A DNA stretch of 64,000 bases from Alcanivorax sp. S6407 (lineage in GTDB: Bacteria; Pseudomonadota; Gammaproteobacteria; Pseudomonadales; Alcanivoracaceae): the NCBI RefSeq assembly GCF_023016115.1, contig NZ_JALKBH010000001.1, positions 620,001-684,000 on the forward strand. Reading direction: 5' to 3'. A program made the position numbers and the translations under genes. Shown here in pieces: positions 28,622 through 37,807 of this stretch. Positions within the stretch are counted from its first letter, which is position 1, and each line of letters opens with the position of its first letter. The notes below the pieces were generated by a model that worked only from the letters and a program-made list of their open reading frames with translations, was not told the DNA's origin and ran no database searches.

Positions 28622-29530
28622 ATGGGAAGAAAAACCAATCCACGTATTCAGACTTTCAAGGGTCACTTGGCCGTATTCATGTTACGGCTGCTTGGCTGCC
28701 TGCCCTTTGTCGTCAATCGCTGGCTGGCCACCCTGCTTGGTCATCTTGTCGCCGCGCTCCCGTCACAGGCCCGCCGGGTATCCGAGGTCAACCTGGCGCT
28801 GTGCTATCCGGATATGCCTGAAGGAGAGCGGCGCAGACTGGCACGCACCTCAATAGTAGAAGGCATCAAGAACACCTTTGAGATTGCCCTGTTCTGGTCA
28901 CGACCTCAGTCCGGCATGCAACGCATTGTCAGCATTGATGGCGGCGACGCGCTCAAGGCCACAGTGGATGCTGGCAACCCGGTGATGATCCTGGCGCCAC
29001 ATCTGGGCTGTTGGGAAGTGCTTAATTTCTGGCTGGCAGACCGCTATGACTTGCACGTGATGTTCGCCCCTTCCGGGTTGCCGGAAGTGGACGAGCTGGT
29101 CAAGCAGGGCCGCGAGCATTTCGGTTCCACCATGTATCCGACCACCGCTCGCGGTGTTGCCGGGCTGGTACGCGCCATGCGCAAGGGCGCCATGACGGCC
29201 ATTCTGCCGGATCAGGTCCCGGACCGCCGCAGTGGTCGCCATGCAGATTTTTATGGCCACCCCGCCTATACAGGTACGCTTGCCTGCAAATTGATCCAGC
29301 AGACCAATGCCCGGCCTTTTATGGCTTGGGCGCGGCGCCTGCCAGGCACCCAGGGCTTCGAGCTACGCTTCCGCCCGGCCAGTGAAGCCATTGCCGATGC
29401 CGACCTGGACATTTCCCTGCAGGCCCTGAACCGATCCATCGAGGACCTGATCAACGAAGGCCCGGAACAGTACCTGTGGAGCTACAAACGCTTCCGCCGA
29501 CCACCTGCCGGTGTACGTGCCCCATATTGA
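28622..29530 (+). CDS. Lipid A biosynthesis acyltransferase (LpxL/LpxM family)
   Basis: Late acyltransferase that adds a secondary acyl chain to Kdo-lipid A (or its precursor) at the inner membrane. 302 residues. The catalytic HxxxxE motif is H127-E132 in APHLGCWEV; other family blocks are RVSEVNLALCYPDM, GVAGLVRAMRKGAMTAILPDQVP and PEQYLWSYKRFR. An N-terminal hydrophobic segment (LLGCLPFVVNRWLATLLGHLVAALP) anchors it. Whether it transfers laurate (LpxL) or myristate (LpxM) cannot be decided. There is no clear ribosome-binding site; a TATACT -10 lies 7 bases before the ATG. Confidence 0.9.
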   Translation: MGRKTNPRIQTFKGHLAVFMLRLLGCLPFVVNRWLATLLGHLVAALPSQARRVSEVNLALCYPDMPEGERRRLARTSIVEGIKNTFEIALFWSRPQSGMQRIVSIDGGDALKATVDAGNPVMILAPHLGCWEVLNFWLADRYDLHVMFAPSGLPEVDELVKQGREHFGSTMYPTTARGVAGLVRAMRKGAMTAILPDQVPDRRSGRHADFYGHPAYTGTLACKLIQQTNARPFMAWARRLPGTQGFELRFRPASEAIADADLDISLQALNRSIEDLINEGPEQYLWSYKRFRRPPAGVRAPY

Positions 29531-29598
29531 GTTGGCAGAAACTTACCGCAAGTGATTATGAGTATTCACCCCATGAATGGCCGCGACCGTCGTTTCGC

Positions 29599-29627
29599 TT
29601 AACAGTTGATGCCGAATCGGCTATACT
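29599..29627 (+). promoter_or_regulatory. Sigma-70 promoter of acnB
   Basis: TTAACA, 17-base spacer, TATACT, about 100 bases before the acnB start codon. Confidence 0.7.
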
Positions 29628-29725
29628 CCGCGCGCAATTCCAACCCCCAGTTACACCCTAAATCGCTGATTTCCAAAAGAATTCAGCAGGATTCGTAACA
29701 GAGAGACGAGCAAGAGGGAAACGCT

Positions 29726-32326
29726 GTGCTAGAAGCCTATCGCAAACATGTTGAAGAGCGCGCCGCTGAAGGTGTGCCGCCCAAGCCGCTGAACGAGCAG
29801 CAGGTCGCTGACCTGGTTGAGCTGCTCAAGAACCCGCCGGCTGGTGAAGAAGAATTCATTCAGGACCTGTTCGTAAACCGCGTTCCGCCGGGCGTGGACC
29901 AGGCTGCTTATGTAAAGGCAGCATTCCTGACCGCGATTGTAAAAGGCGAAGCCACCTCTCCCCTGATCGACAAGAAGCGTGCTGTGCAGCTGCTGGGCAC
30001 CATGCAGGGCGGCTACAACGTTGCTCCTCTGGTCGATGCACTGGACGACGCCGAGCTGGTTGACGAAGCTGCCGAGCAGCTCAAGCACACCCTGCTGGTA
30101 TTCGATGCGTTCCACGATGTGGAAGACAAGATGAAAGCCGGCAACGCCAAGGCCAAGGAAGTGATCGAGTCCTGGGCTGAAGCCGAGTGGTTCACCCAGC
30201 GTGCCGACCTGGCCGAGAAAATGTCCCTGACCGTATTCAAGGTCACCGGCGAAACCAACACCGACGACCTGTCTCCTGCACAGGACGCCTGGAGCCGCCC
30301 GGACATCCCGGTGCACGCCAACGCTATGCTGAAGAACAGCCGTGACGGCATCTTCCCTGAGAAAGATGGTGAAATCGGTCCGCTGAAGCAGATGGAAGAA
30401 CTGAAGGCCAAGGGCCTGCCGGTTGCCTACGTGGGCGATGTTGTCGGTACCGGTTCTTCCCGTAAATCTGCTACCAACTCCGTGCTGTGGCACTTCGGTG
30501 ACGACATCCCGTTCGTACCGAACAAGCGTGCTGGCGGTGTTTGTATCGGTGGCAAGATTGCTCCGATCTTCTTCAACACCATGGAAGATTCCGGCGCCCT
30601 GCCTTTCGAGTGCGATGTTTCCAAAATGGAAACCGGCGACCAGATCGACGTATTCCCGTTCGCGGGCAAGGTCGAAAAGAACGGCGAAGTGATCGCTGAG
30701 TTCGACCTGCGTTCCCAGGTACTGCTGGACGAAGTTCGTGCTGGCGGCCGTATCAACCTGATCATTGGCCGTGGCCTGACCACCAAGGCTCGCGAAGCGC
30801 TGGGTCTGGAGCCGAGCACCCTGTTCCGCAAGCCCGAGCAGCCCAACGACACCGGCAAGGGCTACTCCCTGGCCCAGAAGATGGTCGGCAAGGCCTGTGG
30901 CATGGAAGGCGTCCGTCCGGGCACCTACTGCGAGCCGAAGATGACCACCGTGGGTTCCCAGGACACCACTGGCCCGATGACCCGTGACGAGCTGAAAGAT
31001 CTGGCCTGTCTGGGCTTCCAGGCTGACCTGGTAATGCAGTCTTTCTGTCACACCGCCGCTTACCCGAAGCCGGTTGACGTTGAAACCCAGCACACCCTGC
31101 CCGACTTCATCATGAACCGTGGCGGTGTTTCCCTGCGTCCGGGCGACGGCATCATCCACTCCTGGCTGAACCGTATGCTGCTGCCTGATACCGTGGGCAC
31201 CGGTGGTGACTCCCACACCCGTTTCCCCATGGGCATCTCCTTCCCGGCTGGTTCCGGTCTGGTGGCGTTTGCTGCTGCCACCGGCGTTATGCCGCTGGAC
31301 ATGCCGGAATCCGTACTGGTTCGCTTCACTGGCAAGCGCCAGCCGGGCATCACCCTGCGTGACCTGGTACACGCCATCCCGATGCAAGCCATCAAGGAAG
31401 GCCACCTGACCGTCGCCAAGGCGGGCAAGGTTAACGTCTTCAACGGCCGCATCCTGGAAATCGAAGGTCTGGAAGAGCTGACCGTTGAGCAGGCATTTGA
31501 GCTGTCTGATGCGTCCGCCGAGCGTTCTGCTGCTGGCTGTACCATCACCCTCTCCGAAGAGAGCGTGGCCGAGTACCTGAAGTCCAACATCACCATGCTG
31601 AAGTGGATGATCGCCAACGGTTACGGCGATGCCCGTACCATTGAGCGTCGTATCAACGGCATGGAAGAGTGGCTGGCCAACCCGAGCCTGATGCGTGCTG
31701 ACGCCGATGCCGAGTACCACACCGTCATCGAAATCAACATGGACGAGATCCATGAGCCGGTACTGTGCTGCCCGAACGATCCGGACGATGCCAAGACCCT
31801 GTCCGACGTGGCTGGCGCCAAGATCGACGAAGTGTTCATCGGTTCCTGTATGACCAACATCGGTCACTTCCGCGCTGCCGGTAAACTCCTGCAGAAAGTG
31901 GAAAGCGGCACCATGCCGACCCGTCTGTGGCTGGCTCCGCCGACCAAGATGGATCAGCATCAGCTGACCGAAGAAGGCTACTACAACATCTTCGGCAGCG
32001 CCGGTGCGCGCACCGAGATGCCGGGCTGCTCCTTGTGCATGGGTAACCAGGCTCGCATCGCGCCGAAGTCCACTGCGGTATCCACCTCCACCCGTAACTT
32101 CCCGAACCGTCTGGGTCAGGGTGCGGATGTGTACCTGGCGTCTGCCGAGCTGGCGTCTGTGGCTTCCATCATCGGTAAACTGCCGACCAAGGAAGAGTAC
32201 ATGGAATACGCGAACACCATCGATTCCATGTCTGCAGACATCTACCGCTACCTGAACTTCGACAAGCTGCCGGAGTACCAGGAAGTGGCAGACTCCGTGA
32301 AGATCCCGGTTGCCCAGTCTGTCTAA
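29726..32326 (+). CDS. acnB: Aconitate hydratase B
   Basis: Interconverts citrate and isocitrate in the TCA cycle, probably also 2-methylisocitrate steps. 866 residues (E. coli 865). The start is GTG (read as Met-Leu-Glu-Ala-Tyr) with GAGGGAAA upstream. AcnB order is HEAT-like N-terminal domain, swivel domain ([13 protein letters not shown]), then domains with [4Fe-4S] ligands in [10 protein letters not shown] and GCSLCMGNQ. Codon use is strongly biased to common codons, as for highly expressed genes. Ends in a strong terminator. Confidence 0.98.
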   Translation: MLEAYRKHVEERAAEGVPPKPLNEQQVADLVELLKNPPAGEEEFIQDLFVNRVPPGVDQAAYVKAAFLTAIVKGEATSPLIDKKRAVQLLGTMQGGYNVAPLVDALDDAELVDEAAEQLKHTLLVFDAFHDVEDKMKAGNAKAKEVIESWAEAEWFTQRADLAEKMSLTVFKVTGETNTDDLSPAQDAWSRPDIPVHANAMLKNSRDGIFPEKDGEIGPLKQMEELKAKGLPVAYVGDVVGTGSSRKSATNSVLWHFGDDIPFVPNKRAGGVCIGGKIAPIFFNTMEDSGALPFECDVSKMETGDQIDVFPFAGKVEKNGEVIAEFDLRSQVLLDEVRAGGRINLIIGRGLTTKAREALGLEPSTLFRKPEQPNDTGKGYSLAQKMVGKACGMEGVRPGTYCEPKMTTVGSQDTTGPMTRDELKDLACLGFQADLVMQSFCHTAAYPKPVDVETQHTLPDFIMNRGGVSLRPGDGIIHSWLNRMLLPDTVGTGGDSHTRFPMGISFPAGSGLVAFAAATGVMPLDMPESVLVRFTGKRQPGITLRDLVHAIPMQAIKEGHLTVAKAGKVNVFNGRILEIEGLEELTVEQAFELSDASAERSAAGCTITLSEESVAEYLKSNITMLKWMIANGYGDARTIERRINGMEEWLANPSLMRADADAEYHTVIEINMDEIHEPVLCCPNDPDDAKTLSDVAGAKIDEVFIGSCMTNIGHFRAAGKLLQKVESGTMPTRLWLAPPTKMDQHQLTEEGYYNIFGSAGARTEMPGCSLCMGNQARIAPKSTAVSTSTRNFPNRLGQGADVYLASAELASVASIIGKLPTKEEYMEYANTIDSMSADIYRYLNFDKLPEYQEVADSVKIPVAQSV

Positions 32327-32347
32327 GACGCGGCAATCGCTTCACCA

Positions 32348-32380
32348 CAAAAAAGCCCGGCTTATGCCGGGCTTTTTTGT
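32348..32380 (+). terminator. Rho-independent terminator of acnB
   Basis: A6, stem AAGCCCGGC / GCCGGGCTT with loop TTAT, then T6, about 25 bases after the stop. Confidence 0.93.
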
Positions 32381-32495
32381 GTCTGGCCCTTCAATTATTC
32401 AGAAAACCAAAATCAACCCACATGAAATGAAACCCGTTCAATTCTCATATACAATCATTTGACTAATAAAAAAGACGACAGGAAGTCATAGCTCC

Positions 32496-35400
32496 ATGCC
32501 CATTCTTTATCGCTTATTCACTCTCATCTTATTGGCCACCAGCTTGAACGCATATGCTGAGGATATTGATGGAGATGGCATTGATAGCCTGGTGGACATC
32601 AATGATCGAGTAAGCCGGTATCATGTGTCTGTAGGTGGCTCTCACTCCTGTGCCCTTGATGATAATGGTGTTCACTGCTGGGGAGGGAACAATTACGGGC
32701 AAGCAGAGGTTCCGGAACTGAGCAACCCAATCCAGGTCTCTGCAGGCGGCAGCTTCACTTGCGCAATTGATGACTCGGGAGTGAAGTGTTGGGGCCGAAA
32801 TGATAATGGTCAACTCACCCCCTCTCCGGGAATGGAAGGGATACGCCAAGTTTCAGCGGGATCCAGACATGCCTGTGCACTTCACGATTCAGGAGTGTCT
32901 TGTTGGGGCTATTCAGGAGACGGCCAGCTTACACCTCCTCCCTTGATCAACCCAATCATGGTAAGTGCTGGAGCCTATAACACCTGTGCCCTTGATGATG
33001 AAGGTATGAAATGCTGGGGGGACAGCGGCGGAGCTCAGTCCCCCGCACTGATCGACTATTTGACCGGTATTTCAAGTATCGCCACAGGTAGAAATCACAC
33101 CTGCGCTCTGCATGATGTGGGCATCAATTGTTGGGGCAGTAACAGTAACGGACAGTCATCGATCCCCTCTGAGATGAGACCATATTCAGAAACAAACCCT
33201 CGACTACTTGCAACCGGGGCTTATCAAACCTGCGCGACTGATGACAACGGAACAAAATGTTGGGGCAGAACCGGGTGGACGGAAACACTTGCCCCTGCTC
33301 CCAATCTTGAATGGCCAAACAGTCTCAGTGCCGGTATTTATCATGCTTGCGCCCTCGACAGTGGGAATATCGAGTGCTGGGGCTCGGGACGGAACTCTGT
33401 GCTGGGTGGTCATGTACTTCACTCCCAGGAATTACCTCATACCTTCGATATTGGCAGGTTGGATCTGTTTTGTTCCCTTACATCAAACGGGGTCAGCTGT
33501 AGAGGGCTTTCAGATGCTGGACAAACGGAAGTCCCTACGCTTGCCAACCCTACAGAGTTGGCGACAGGGGAAAACTTTGCCTGTGCGGTAGATAATGAAG
33601 GACTTGAATGCTGGGGAAGTAACTCCGATGGAAGAAGCACCCCTCCTTCAGTATCAAACCCCAGCAAGTTGGTGACCTCTGCCCAAAGTGCCTGTGTTCT
33701 CGATGCAGGTACGCCTGTTTGCTGGGGAAGCGATTCATTCGGTCTGACTTCAACCCCCACCCTCAATAACATGCAGGGCATTACCCTGGGGTCGCTTATC
33801 GCCTGTACATGGGACGCCACAGAAGTTCACTGCTGGGGGCGCAATGCGGAAGGCTTTAGCGTGCAGAGCCTTTCCAACACGAGGTCAGTTGCAGCTGGAA
33901 ACAATCGAGTTTGTGCATTAAGCGATGAAGGGGTGACTTGCTGGAACAGCAGCAGTTCATTCTCTCCTGATTTAATTAACCCAACAATGGTTACCGCTGG
34001 ATCAGGACATCACTGCTCCATTGATGATGGGGGCGTCAAATGCTGGGGGAGCAATACCTACGGACAAATCACTGTCCCCGAACTGTCAACGCCCTATGAA
34101 GTTCAGGCCTTTGGTAATTATACATGCGCACTTGATGATGATGGAGCCAAGTGCTGGGGAAGGATCAGTGATGACAAACTAGATATCATTCCCGAACTCA
34201 GAAACCCTCGAAAACTTTCAGTAAAAGAAGGCACCGCCTGTGTTGTCACAGACGAAGGTTTACGATGCTGGGGGCGATTTGCACAAATTCAGGCTTTTGC
34301 TGAATTGGCACCTTCTTTCCAGGACGCGGACGGAGATCGAATTCCGGATGAATACGACTCATCACCCTATGACCCCACAGCAGGAGGGACCCTTAATGCA
34401 AATACAGGTGGTCCATATTCCATCTCTCAGGGAGCACTCCTGACTATTGATAGCTCTTTATCTTCAACTGATACACAAGGTGTCCTGGTCGAGAGCTGGC
34501 TCTGGGACAAGGACGATTCAGACGGCATTAATTTTTCCTCACCAGATGCAACGGGGAAATCTGCAACGGTGACTTATAGTCTTCCGGGCGACTATGTACT
34601 GTCATTGAGAGTAGAAGACAGCCTAGGACGGCGAAATACAGCATCCACTCTGGTAAATGTTTTGGCTGACTCAGACGGTGATGAAGTACCGGATGAGCAA
34701 GACGATTACCCGGCTCTTTCCTCAGCGAGCACCGATGCCGACGGCGACGGATTCCCGGATGACTGTACAAGTAATCAAGAGTGCCTCGAAGATGGCCTGA
34801 CACCAGATCCGTCATTGGATGACTTTGATAATGACGGGATCCCGACGGCAGAAGACAGCAACGACAACCTGGATACAGCCCCCCCTTCTGTCATCGCTGC
34901 TGGAGACATCAGCCTGGTCGCCAGTGGTGAGATAACTTTGGTCGACCTGTTGCAGGAAAGCACTCCCTACGCCTCAGATTTCCCCAATACCGTTCTTACG
35001 GTTCTGCCTAAAACGGAAGAAAACAACACCTCCGTTGAATTCGAATCAGGGCAACATCAGATTGAATGGTGCGCTATCGACGCTGCCGGAAACGAAGGCT
35101 GCGATACCCAAATTGTCGAAATAACGCCTTTGGTAAGTTTTACCAACGTAAGCCAAATAGCCGCTGAGGGTGAGGTGGTTAATGTTGAGGTTCGCTTGAG
35201 CGGCAACCCAACACAATATCCTGTCAAGATTCCATTGCGCTTCAACGAAACCCTGAGCAGTGCTGACAATCCAGGTGACCATGATGCCAACAGTCAGGTG
35301 GTCATTATTTTTGAAGACGACCCACTTGATGCACTGGATGCGAATACGGCGAACTTGCAGTTCAACACCGTGGACGACGGAGTAACAGGTGAAATTGATG

Positions 35401-35933
35401 AAAAAGTCGTACTGGAACTTGTAGCAGAGTTAGACGGTGGCTCGCTCGAAGACAAACTCAGTGGCGCAGCCCTTGGTCCTCAGATCGATCTAACCCATAT
35501 CGTGACCATCACGGAAGAGAACGTTCCACCTACGGTTGAGATCATCAGTGAGGAACAAATTTCACTGTCGGAATCGTCTGCCATCGCCACAGCCCTGATT
35601 GATGACCCTAACAACCATCCCAGCTACTTCATTTCCTGGTATCTGGATGGCGAACTTATCGCTAGTGGTACAGATTTATTGCAGGTCATCTATGAATTGG
35701 GCGAAATTAGCGAAGGTGAGCATACGCTTCGCGTCACCGTCCTTGATACTGGCTCACCGCCTAAACAAGGCGAGGATGAAACCGTCATTAGCTATAAAAA
35801 GCCTTCTCAATCCGGCGGCAGCAGCTCTTCTTCTAGTGGTGGAGGAAGTGGCGGTAGCATCACATTGATGCTGCTCGTCTCTCTGGCTGTGCTTCAATTA
35901 CACGGGCGGCAACGCCCACGAACTGAGCCCTGA
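32496..35933 (+). CDS. Secreted RCC1-repeat protein with PKD domain and GlyGly-CTERM-like tail
   Basis: 1145-residue exported protein of unknown function. Signal peptide to about LNAYA (residue 21), then an acidic DIDGDGIDSLVD calcium-type repeat. About 15 RCC1-like repeats of roughly 37 residues follow (45-610), each built on SAG..HxCALDDxGVxCWG, with two cysteines per repeat. Next come a thrombospondin-type-3-like acidic repeat (DADGDRIPDEYDSSPYDP), a PKD-like domain (GGPYSISQGALLTIDSSLS), more acidic repeats (SDGDEVPDEQDDYP, TDADGDGFPDD) and Ig-like segments. The tail has SGGSSSSSSGGGSGG, a hydrophobic stretch and HGRQRPR: the GlyGly-CTERM pattern recognised by rhombosortase. Base composition is visibly richer in A/T than its neighbours. 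Probably surface-bound and routed by type II secretion; partners are not in the window. Confidence 0.85.
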   Translation: MPILYRLFTLILLATSLNAYAEDIDGDGIDSLVDINDRVSRYHVSVGGSHSCALDDNGVHCWGGNNYGQAEVPELSNPIQVSAGGSFTCAIDDSGVKCWGRNDNGQLTPSPGMEGIRQVSAGSRHACALHDSGVSCWGYSGDGQLTPPPLINPIMVSAGAYNTCALDDEGMKCWGDSGGAQSPALIDYLTGISSIATGRNHTCALHDVGINCWGSNSNGQSSIPSEMRPYSETNPRLLATGAYQTCATDDNGTKCWGRTGWTETLAPAPNLEWPNSLSAGIYHACALDSGNIECWGSGRNSVLGGHVLHSQELPHTFDIGRLDLFCSLTSNGVSCRGLSDAGQTEVPTLANPTELATGENFACAVDNEGLECWGSNSDGRSTPPSVSNPSKLVTSAQSACVLDAGTPVCWGSDSFGLTSTPTLNNMQGITLGSLIACTWDATEVHCWGRNAEGFSVQSLSNTRSVAAGNNRVCALSDEGVTCWNSSSSFSPDLINPTMVTAGSGHHCSIDDGGVKCWGSNTYGQITVPELSTPYEVQAFGNYTCALDDDGAKCWGRISDDKLDIIPELRNPRKLSVKEGTACVVTDEGLRCWGRFAQIQAFAELAPSFQDADGDRIPDEYDSSPYDPTAGGTLNANTGGPYSISQGALLTIDSSLSSTDTQGVLVESWLWDKDDSDGINFSSPDATGKSATVTYSLPGDYVLSLRVEDSLGRRNTASTLVNVLADSDGDEVPDEQDDYPALSSASTDADGDGFPDDCTSNQECLEDGLTPDPSLDDFDNDGIPTAEDSNDNLDTAPPSVIAAGDISLVASGEITLVDLLQESTPYASDFPNTVLTVLPKTEENNTSVEFESGQHQIEWCAIDAAGNEGCDTQIVEITPLVSFTNVSQIAAEGEVVNVEVRLSGNPTQYPVKIPLRFNETLSSADNPGDHDANSQVVIIFEDDPLDALDANTANLQFNTVDDGVTGEIDEKVVLELVAELDGGSLEDKLSGAALGPQIDLTHIVTITEENVPPTVEIISEEQISLSESSAIATALIDDPNNHPSYFISWYLDGELIASGTDLLQVIYELGEISEGEHTLRVTVLDTGSPPKQGEDETVISYKKPSQSGGSSSSSSGGGSGGSITLMLLVSLAVLQLHGRQRPRTEP

Positions 35934-35949
35934 GCAAAGGGGGGGGGCT

Positions 35950-36001
35950 GCGTGCAATCGGATACAAATACAGGTATCTGGGCCCAGATTCTATTGCACG
36001 C
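35950..36001. repeat. Nested inverted repeats between convergent genes
   Basis: Outer arms GCGTGCAAT / ATTGCACGC are perfect. Inside lie GATAC...GTATC and the perfect palindrome ATCTGGGCCCAGAT. There is no T tract on either side. May end transcription or stabilise both 3' ends. A run of nine G (35939-35947) precedes it. Confidence 0.7.
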
Positions 36002-36015
36002 AAGCCTCACACAAG

Positions 36016-36453
36016 TCAGACCCGTTCCAGTTTAACGAGGGCACTCCTCAACCGCTCAGGAATCGGCACTGGCCTCCCCGTTTCACGGTTTACAAACACG
36101 TGCACCACAAAGCCGGTCGCCTTGGCCGGGCCGGTTTCGCCGAACAGGGCCAGACCGTAACGCACCGAGCTTGAGCCCAACTTGTCCACCTTCATGCCGA
36201 TGGTCAGCTTGTCCGGGTAGGCAGCCGCTTCCAGGTAGTCACACCCGGAGCTGACTACATAGGCGATGTGTTCGCCATCGTGGATATCCAGGCCGCCCTC
36301 ATCAATCAGATAACGGTTAATGGTGGAATCGAAATAGCTGTAATAGACCACATTATTGATGTGGCCGTAGATATCGTTATCGCGCCAACGGGTGTCCACC
36401 GGACACAGGTAGCCATACTCTTCGCGCTCGGGACGCGGGGCCTTCTCACTCAT
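36016..36453 (-). CDS. Acyl-CoA thioesterase, 4HBT hotdog family
   Basis: Predicted single-hotdog thioesterase of 145 residues. The active-site block RWRDNDIYGHINNVVYYSYFD (D27 and the GH-x-NN helix start) is that of 4-hydroxybenzoyl-CoA thioesterase relatives such as YbgC-like enzymes. Substrate is unknown; medium- or long-chain acyl-CoA is the usual range. It starts 12 bases after the Fe-ADH stop, so the two are probably co-transcribed, which would suit oxidation of alcohols to acyl compounds. Confidence 0.85.
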   Translation of the reverse strand: MSEKAPRPEREEYGYLCPVDTRWRDNDIYGHINNVVYYSYFDSTINRYLIDEGGLDIHDGEHIAYVVSSGCDYLEAAAYPDKLTIGMKVDKLGSSSVRYGLALFGETGPAKATGFVVHVFVNRETGRPVPIPERLRSALVKLERV

Positions 36454-36465
36454 GTTTTATACTCT

Positions 36466-37623
36466 TTAAAACACAGCCTTGTAGATAGCGAGGGCATCAG
36501 CCTCGGTCACTTCGCGGGGATTATTCACCAGCAGTCGCTGCTGCAACATGGCATCGGAAGCCAGCGTCTCCAGGCTCTCCTCCGTGACACCTGCGTCACG
36601 AAGGCGAGTGGGCAACCCCACCTCCTCGATCAGCTTTTCCAGTGCGGCAATCAATATCCCTGCCCCATCTTCATGATCAGCAAACAGACGATTACTGAGG
36701 ATCGGTGCCAGCTGCGCGTAAAGCGGAGCCGCCTCGCGGACGTTGAAACGCATCACCTCCGGCAGCACCAGTGAGTTGCTCAACCCGTGGGGGATATGGA
36801 AATGCCCGCCCAGCGGATACGCCAGTGCATGAACGGCAGCTACCGGGGCGTTGGCAAACGCCTGGCCGGCCATCATGGCACCGAGCAGACAGGCTTCACG
36901 GGCAGCCAGATTACTGCCGTCCTTCACAGCAGTGACCAGATTGCCGCCCAGCAAGCGCAGGGCCTCACGGGCGAGCATGTCGGAATACGGGTTTTTCTTG
37001 TGGGCACTGGTGTAGGCCTCGATGGCATGGACCATGGCGTCCACCCCCGTGGCCGCCGTCACATGAGGCGGCAGCCCCAAGGTCAGTTCCGCATCCAGCA
37101 CCGCCAGATCCGGCAGCAAAGAAGGCGCGACGACACCGGCCTTGGTCGTTTCACCGGTGGTGACGATCGCCACCGGGGTCACTTCAGAGCCTGTACCAGC
37201 AGTGGTGGGAACCTGCACCAGAGGCAACCGCGGCCCGGTCGCCAGTCCGACGCCGTAAATATCTGCAAGGCTCTGGCTGGCTTGGGGATGGGACAGCAAC
37301 GCCACCAATTTGGCTACGTCCATGGAAGAACCACCACCAAAGCCAATCACCAGATCCGCACCGGCGTTGGCGGCCTGTTCGGCAGCCTCAAGCACAATCC
37401 GGTCGGCCGGGTCAGCGCTGACCTGATCGTAAATCGTCAGCGGCATTGCGGCGCTCCGGAAGCTCTCTTCCACCGGGCCAAGCAGAGGGGTACTGCGAAT
37501 ACCGGGATCCGTCACCAACATCACATGGCTGGCACCCAGATCCTGACACAGTTGCGGGAGTCGACCCGCGGCTCCGGCTTCTACCAGCACACGGTGAGTG
37601 GTGGCAAATTCAAAACCTGACAT
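36466..37623 (-). CDS. Iron-containing alcohol dehydrogenase (group III)
   Basis: NAD(P)-dependent alcohol dehydrogenase of 385 residues. The cofactor motif is GFGGGSSMDVAK; the threonine-rich loop PTTAGTGSEVTPVAI is typical. Metal ligands lie in TGVDAMVHAIEAY (Asp and His), AVHALAYPLGG and IPHGLSNSL. The alcohol substrate cannot be read from sequence; butanol-type and longer-chain alcohols are common for the family. Directly upstream on its strand are two 10-base direct repeats spaced 31 bases, perhaps an operator. It leads a two-gene operon with the thioesterase. Confidence 0.92.
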   Translation of the reverse strand: MSGFEFATTHRVLVEAGAAGRLPQLCQDLGASHVMLVTDPGIRSTPLLGPVEESFRSAAMPLTIYDQVSADPADRIVLEAAEQAANAGADLVIGFGGGSSMDVAKLVALLSHPQASQSLADIYGVGLATGPRLPLVQVPTTAGTGSEVTPVAIVTTGETTKAGVVAPSLLPDLAVLDAELTLGLPPHVTAATGVDAMVHAIEAYTSAHKKNPYSDMLAREALRLLGGNLVTAVKDGSNLAAREACLLGAMMAGQAFANAPVAAVHALAYPLGGHFHIPHGLSNSLVLPEVMRFNVREAAPLYAQLAPILSNRLFADHEDGAGILIAALEKLIEEVGLPTRLRDAGVTEESLETLASDAMLQQRLLVNNPREVTEADALAIYKAVF

Positions 37624-37671
37624 GCAGCAATCTCCAAGGTCTTTAACCCTTCGATGCTACCACAGCGTCAG

Positions 37672-37712
37672 GAGACAAATGACGCCATGCGGGATGCCTT
37701 TTGAGACAAATG
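37672..37712 (-). promoter_or_regulatory. Direct repeats upstream of the Fe-ADH gene
   Basis: GAGACAAATG occurs at 37672-37681 and 37703-37712, start-to-start distance 31 (about three helical turns), within 50-90 bases upstream of the Fe-ADH start. A pair of regulator sites is a reasonable guess. Confidence 0.45.
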
Positions 37713-37733
37713 CAGAGGTGAAATCAGAAGCGG

Positions 37734-37754
37734 GTGACGAGTATCGAGTGACGA
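37734..37754. repeat. Heptamer array, GAGTNNC family
   Basis: Three units in register: gtgacga, gtatcga, gtgacga, related to the array at 20.45 kb. It lies just past the terminator of the first GMC gene. Confidence 0.7.
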
Positions 37755-37762
37755 AAAGGGAT

Positions 37763-37790
37763 AAAAAACGCGCCATAAGACGCGTTTTCT
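37763..37790 (-). terminator. Rho-independent terminator of GMC dehydrogenase 1
   Basis: Minus strand AAAACGCG, loop TCTTATGG, CGCGTTTT and further T, about 20 bases after the stop. Confidence 0.85.
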
Positions 37791-37807
37791 TTTCGACCGG
37801 CTGGAGA

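Noticed and set aside
29729-31960. 743-codon frame antisense to acnB
   Set aside because: A by-product of strong codon bias in acnB; its sequence has no recognisable family and no ribosome site.
35939-35947. Phase-variable G9 tract
   Set aside because: It lies after the stop codon of the RCC1-repeat gene, so length changes would not alter its reading frame, and no promoter spacing is obvious.
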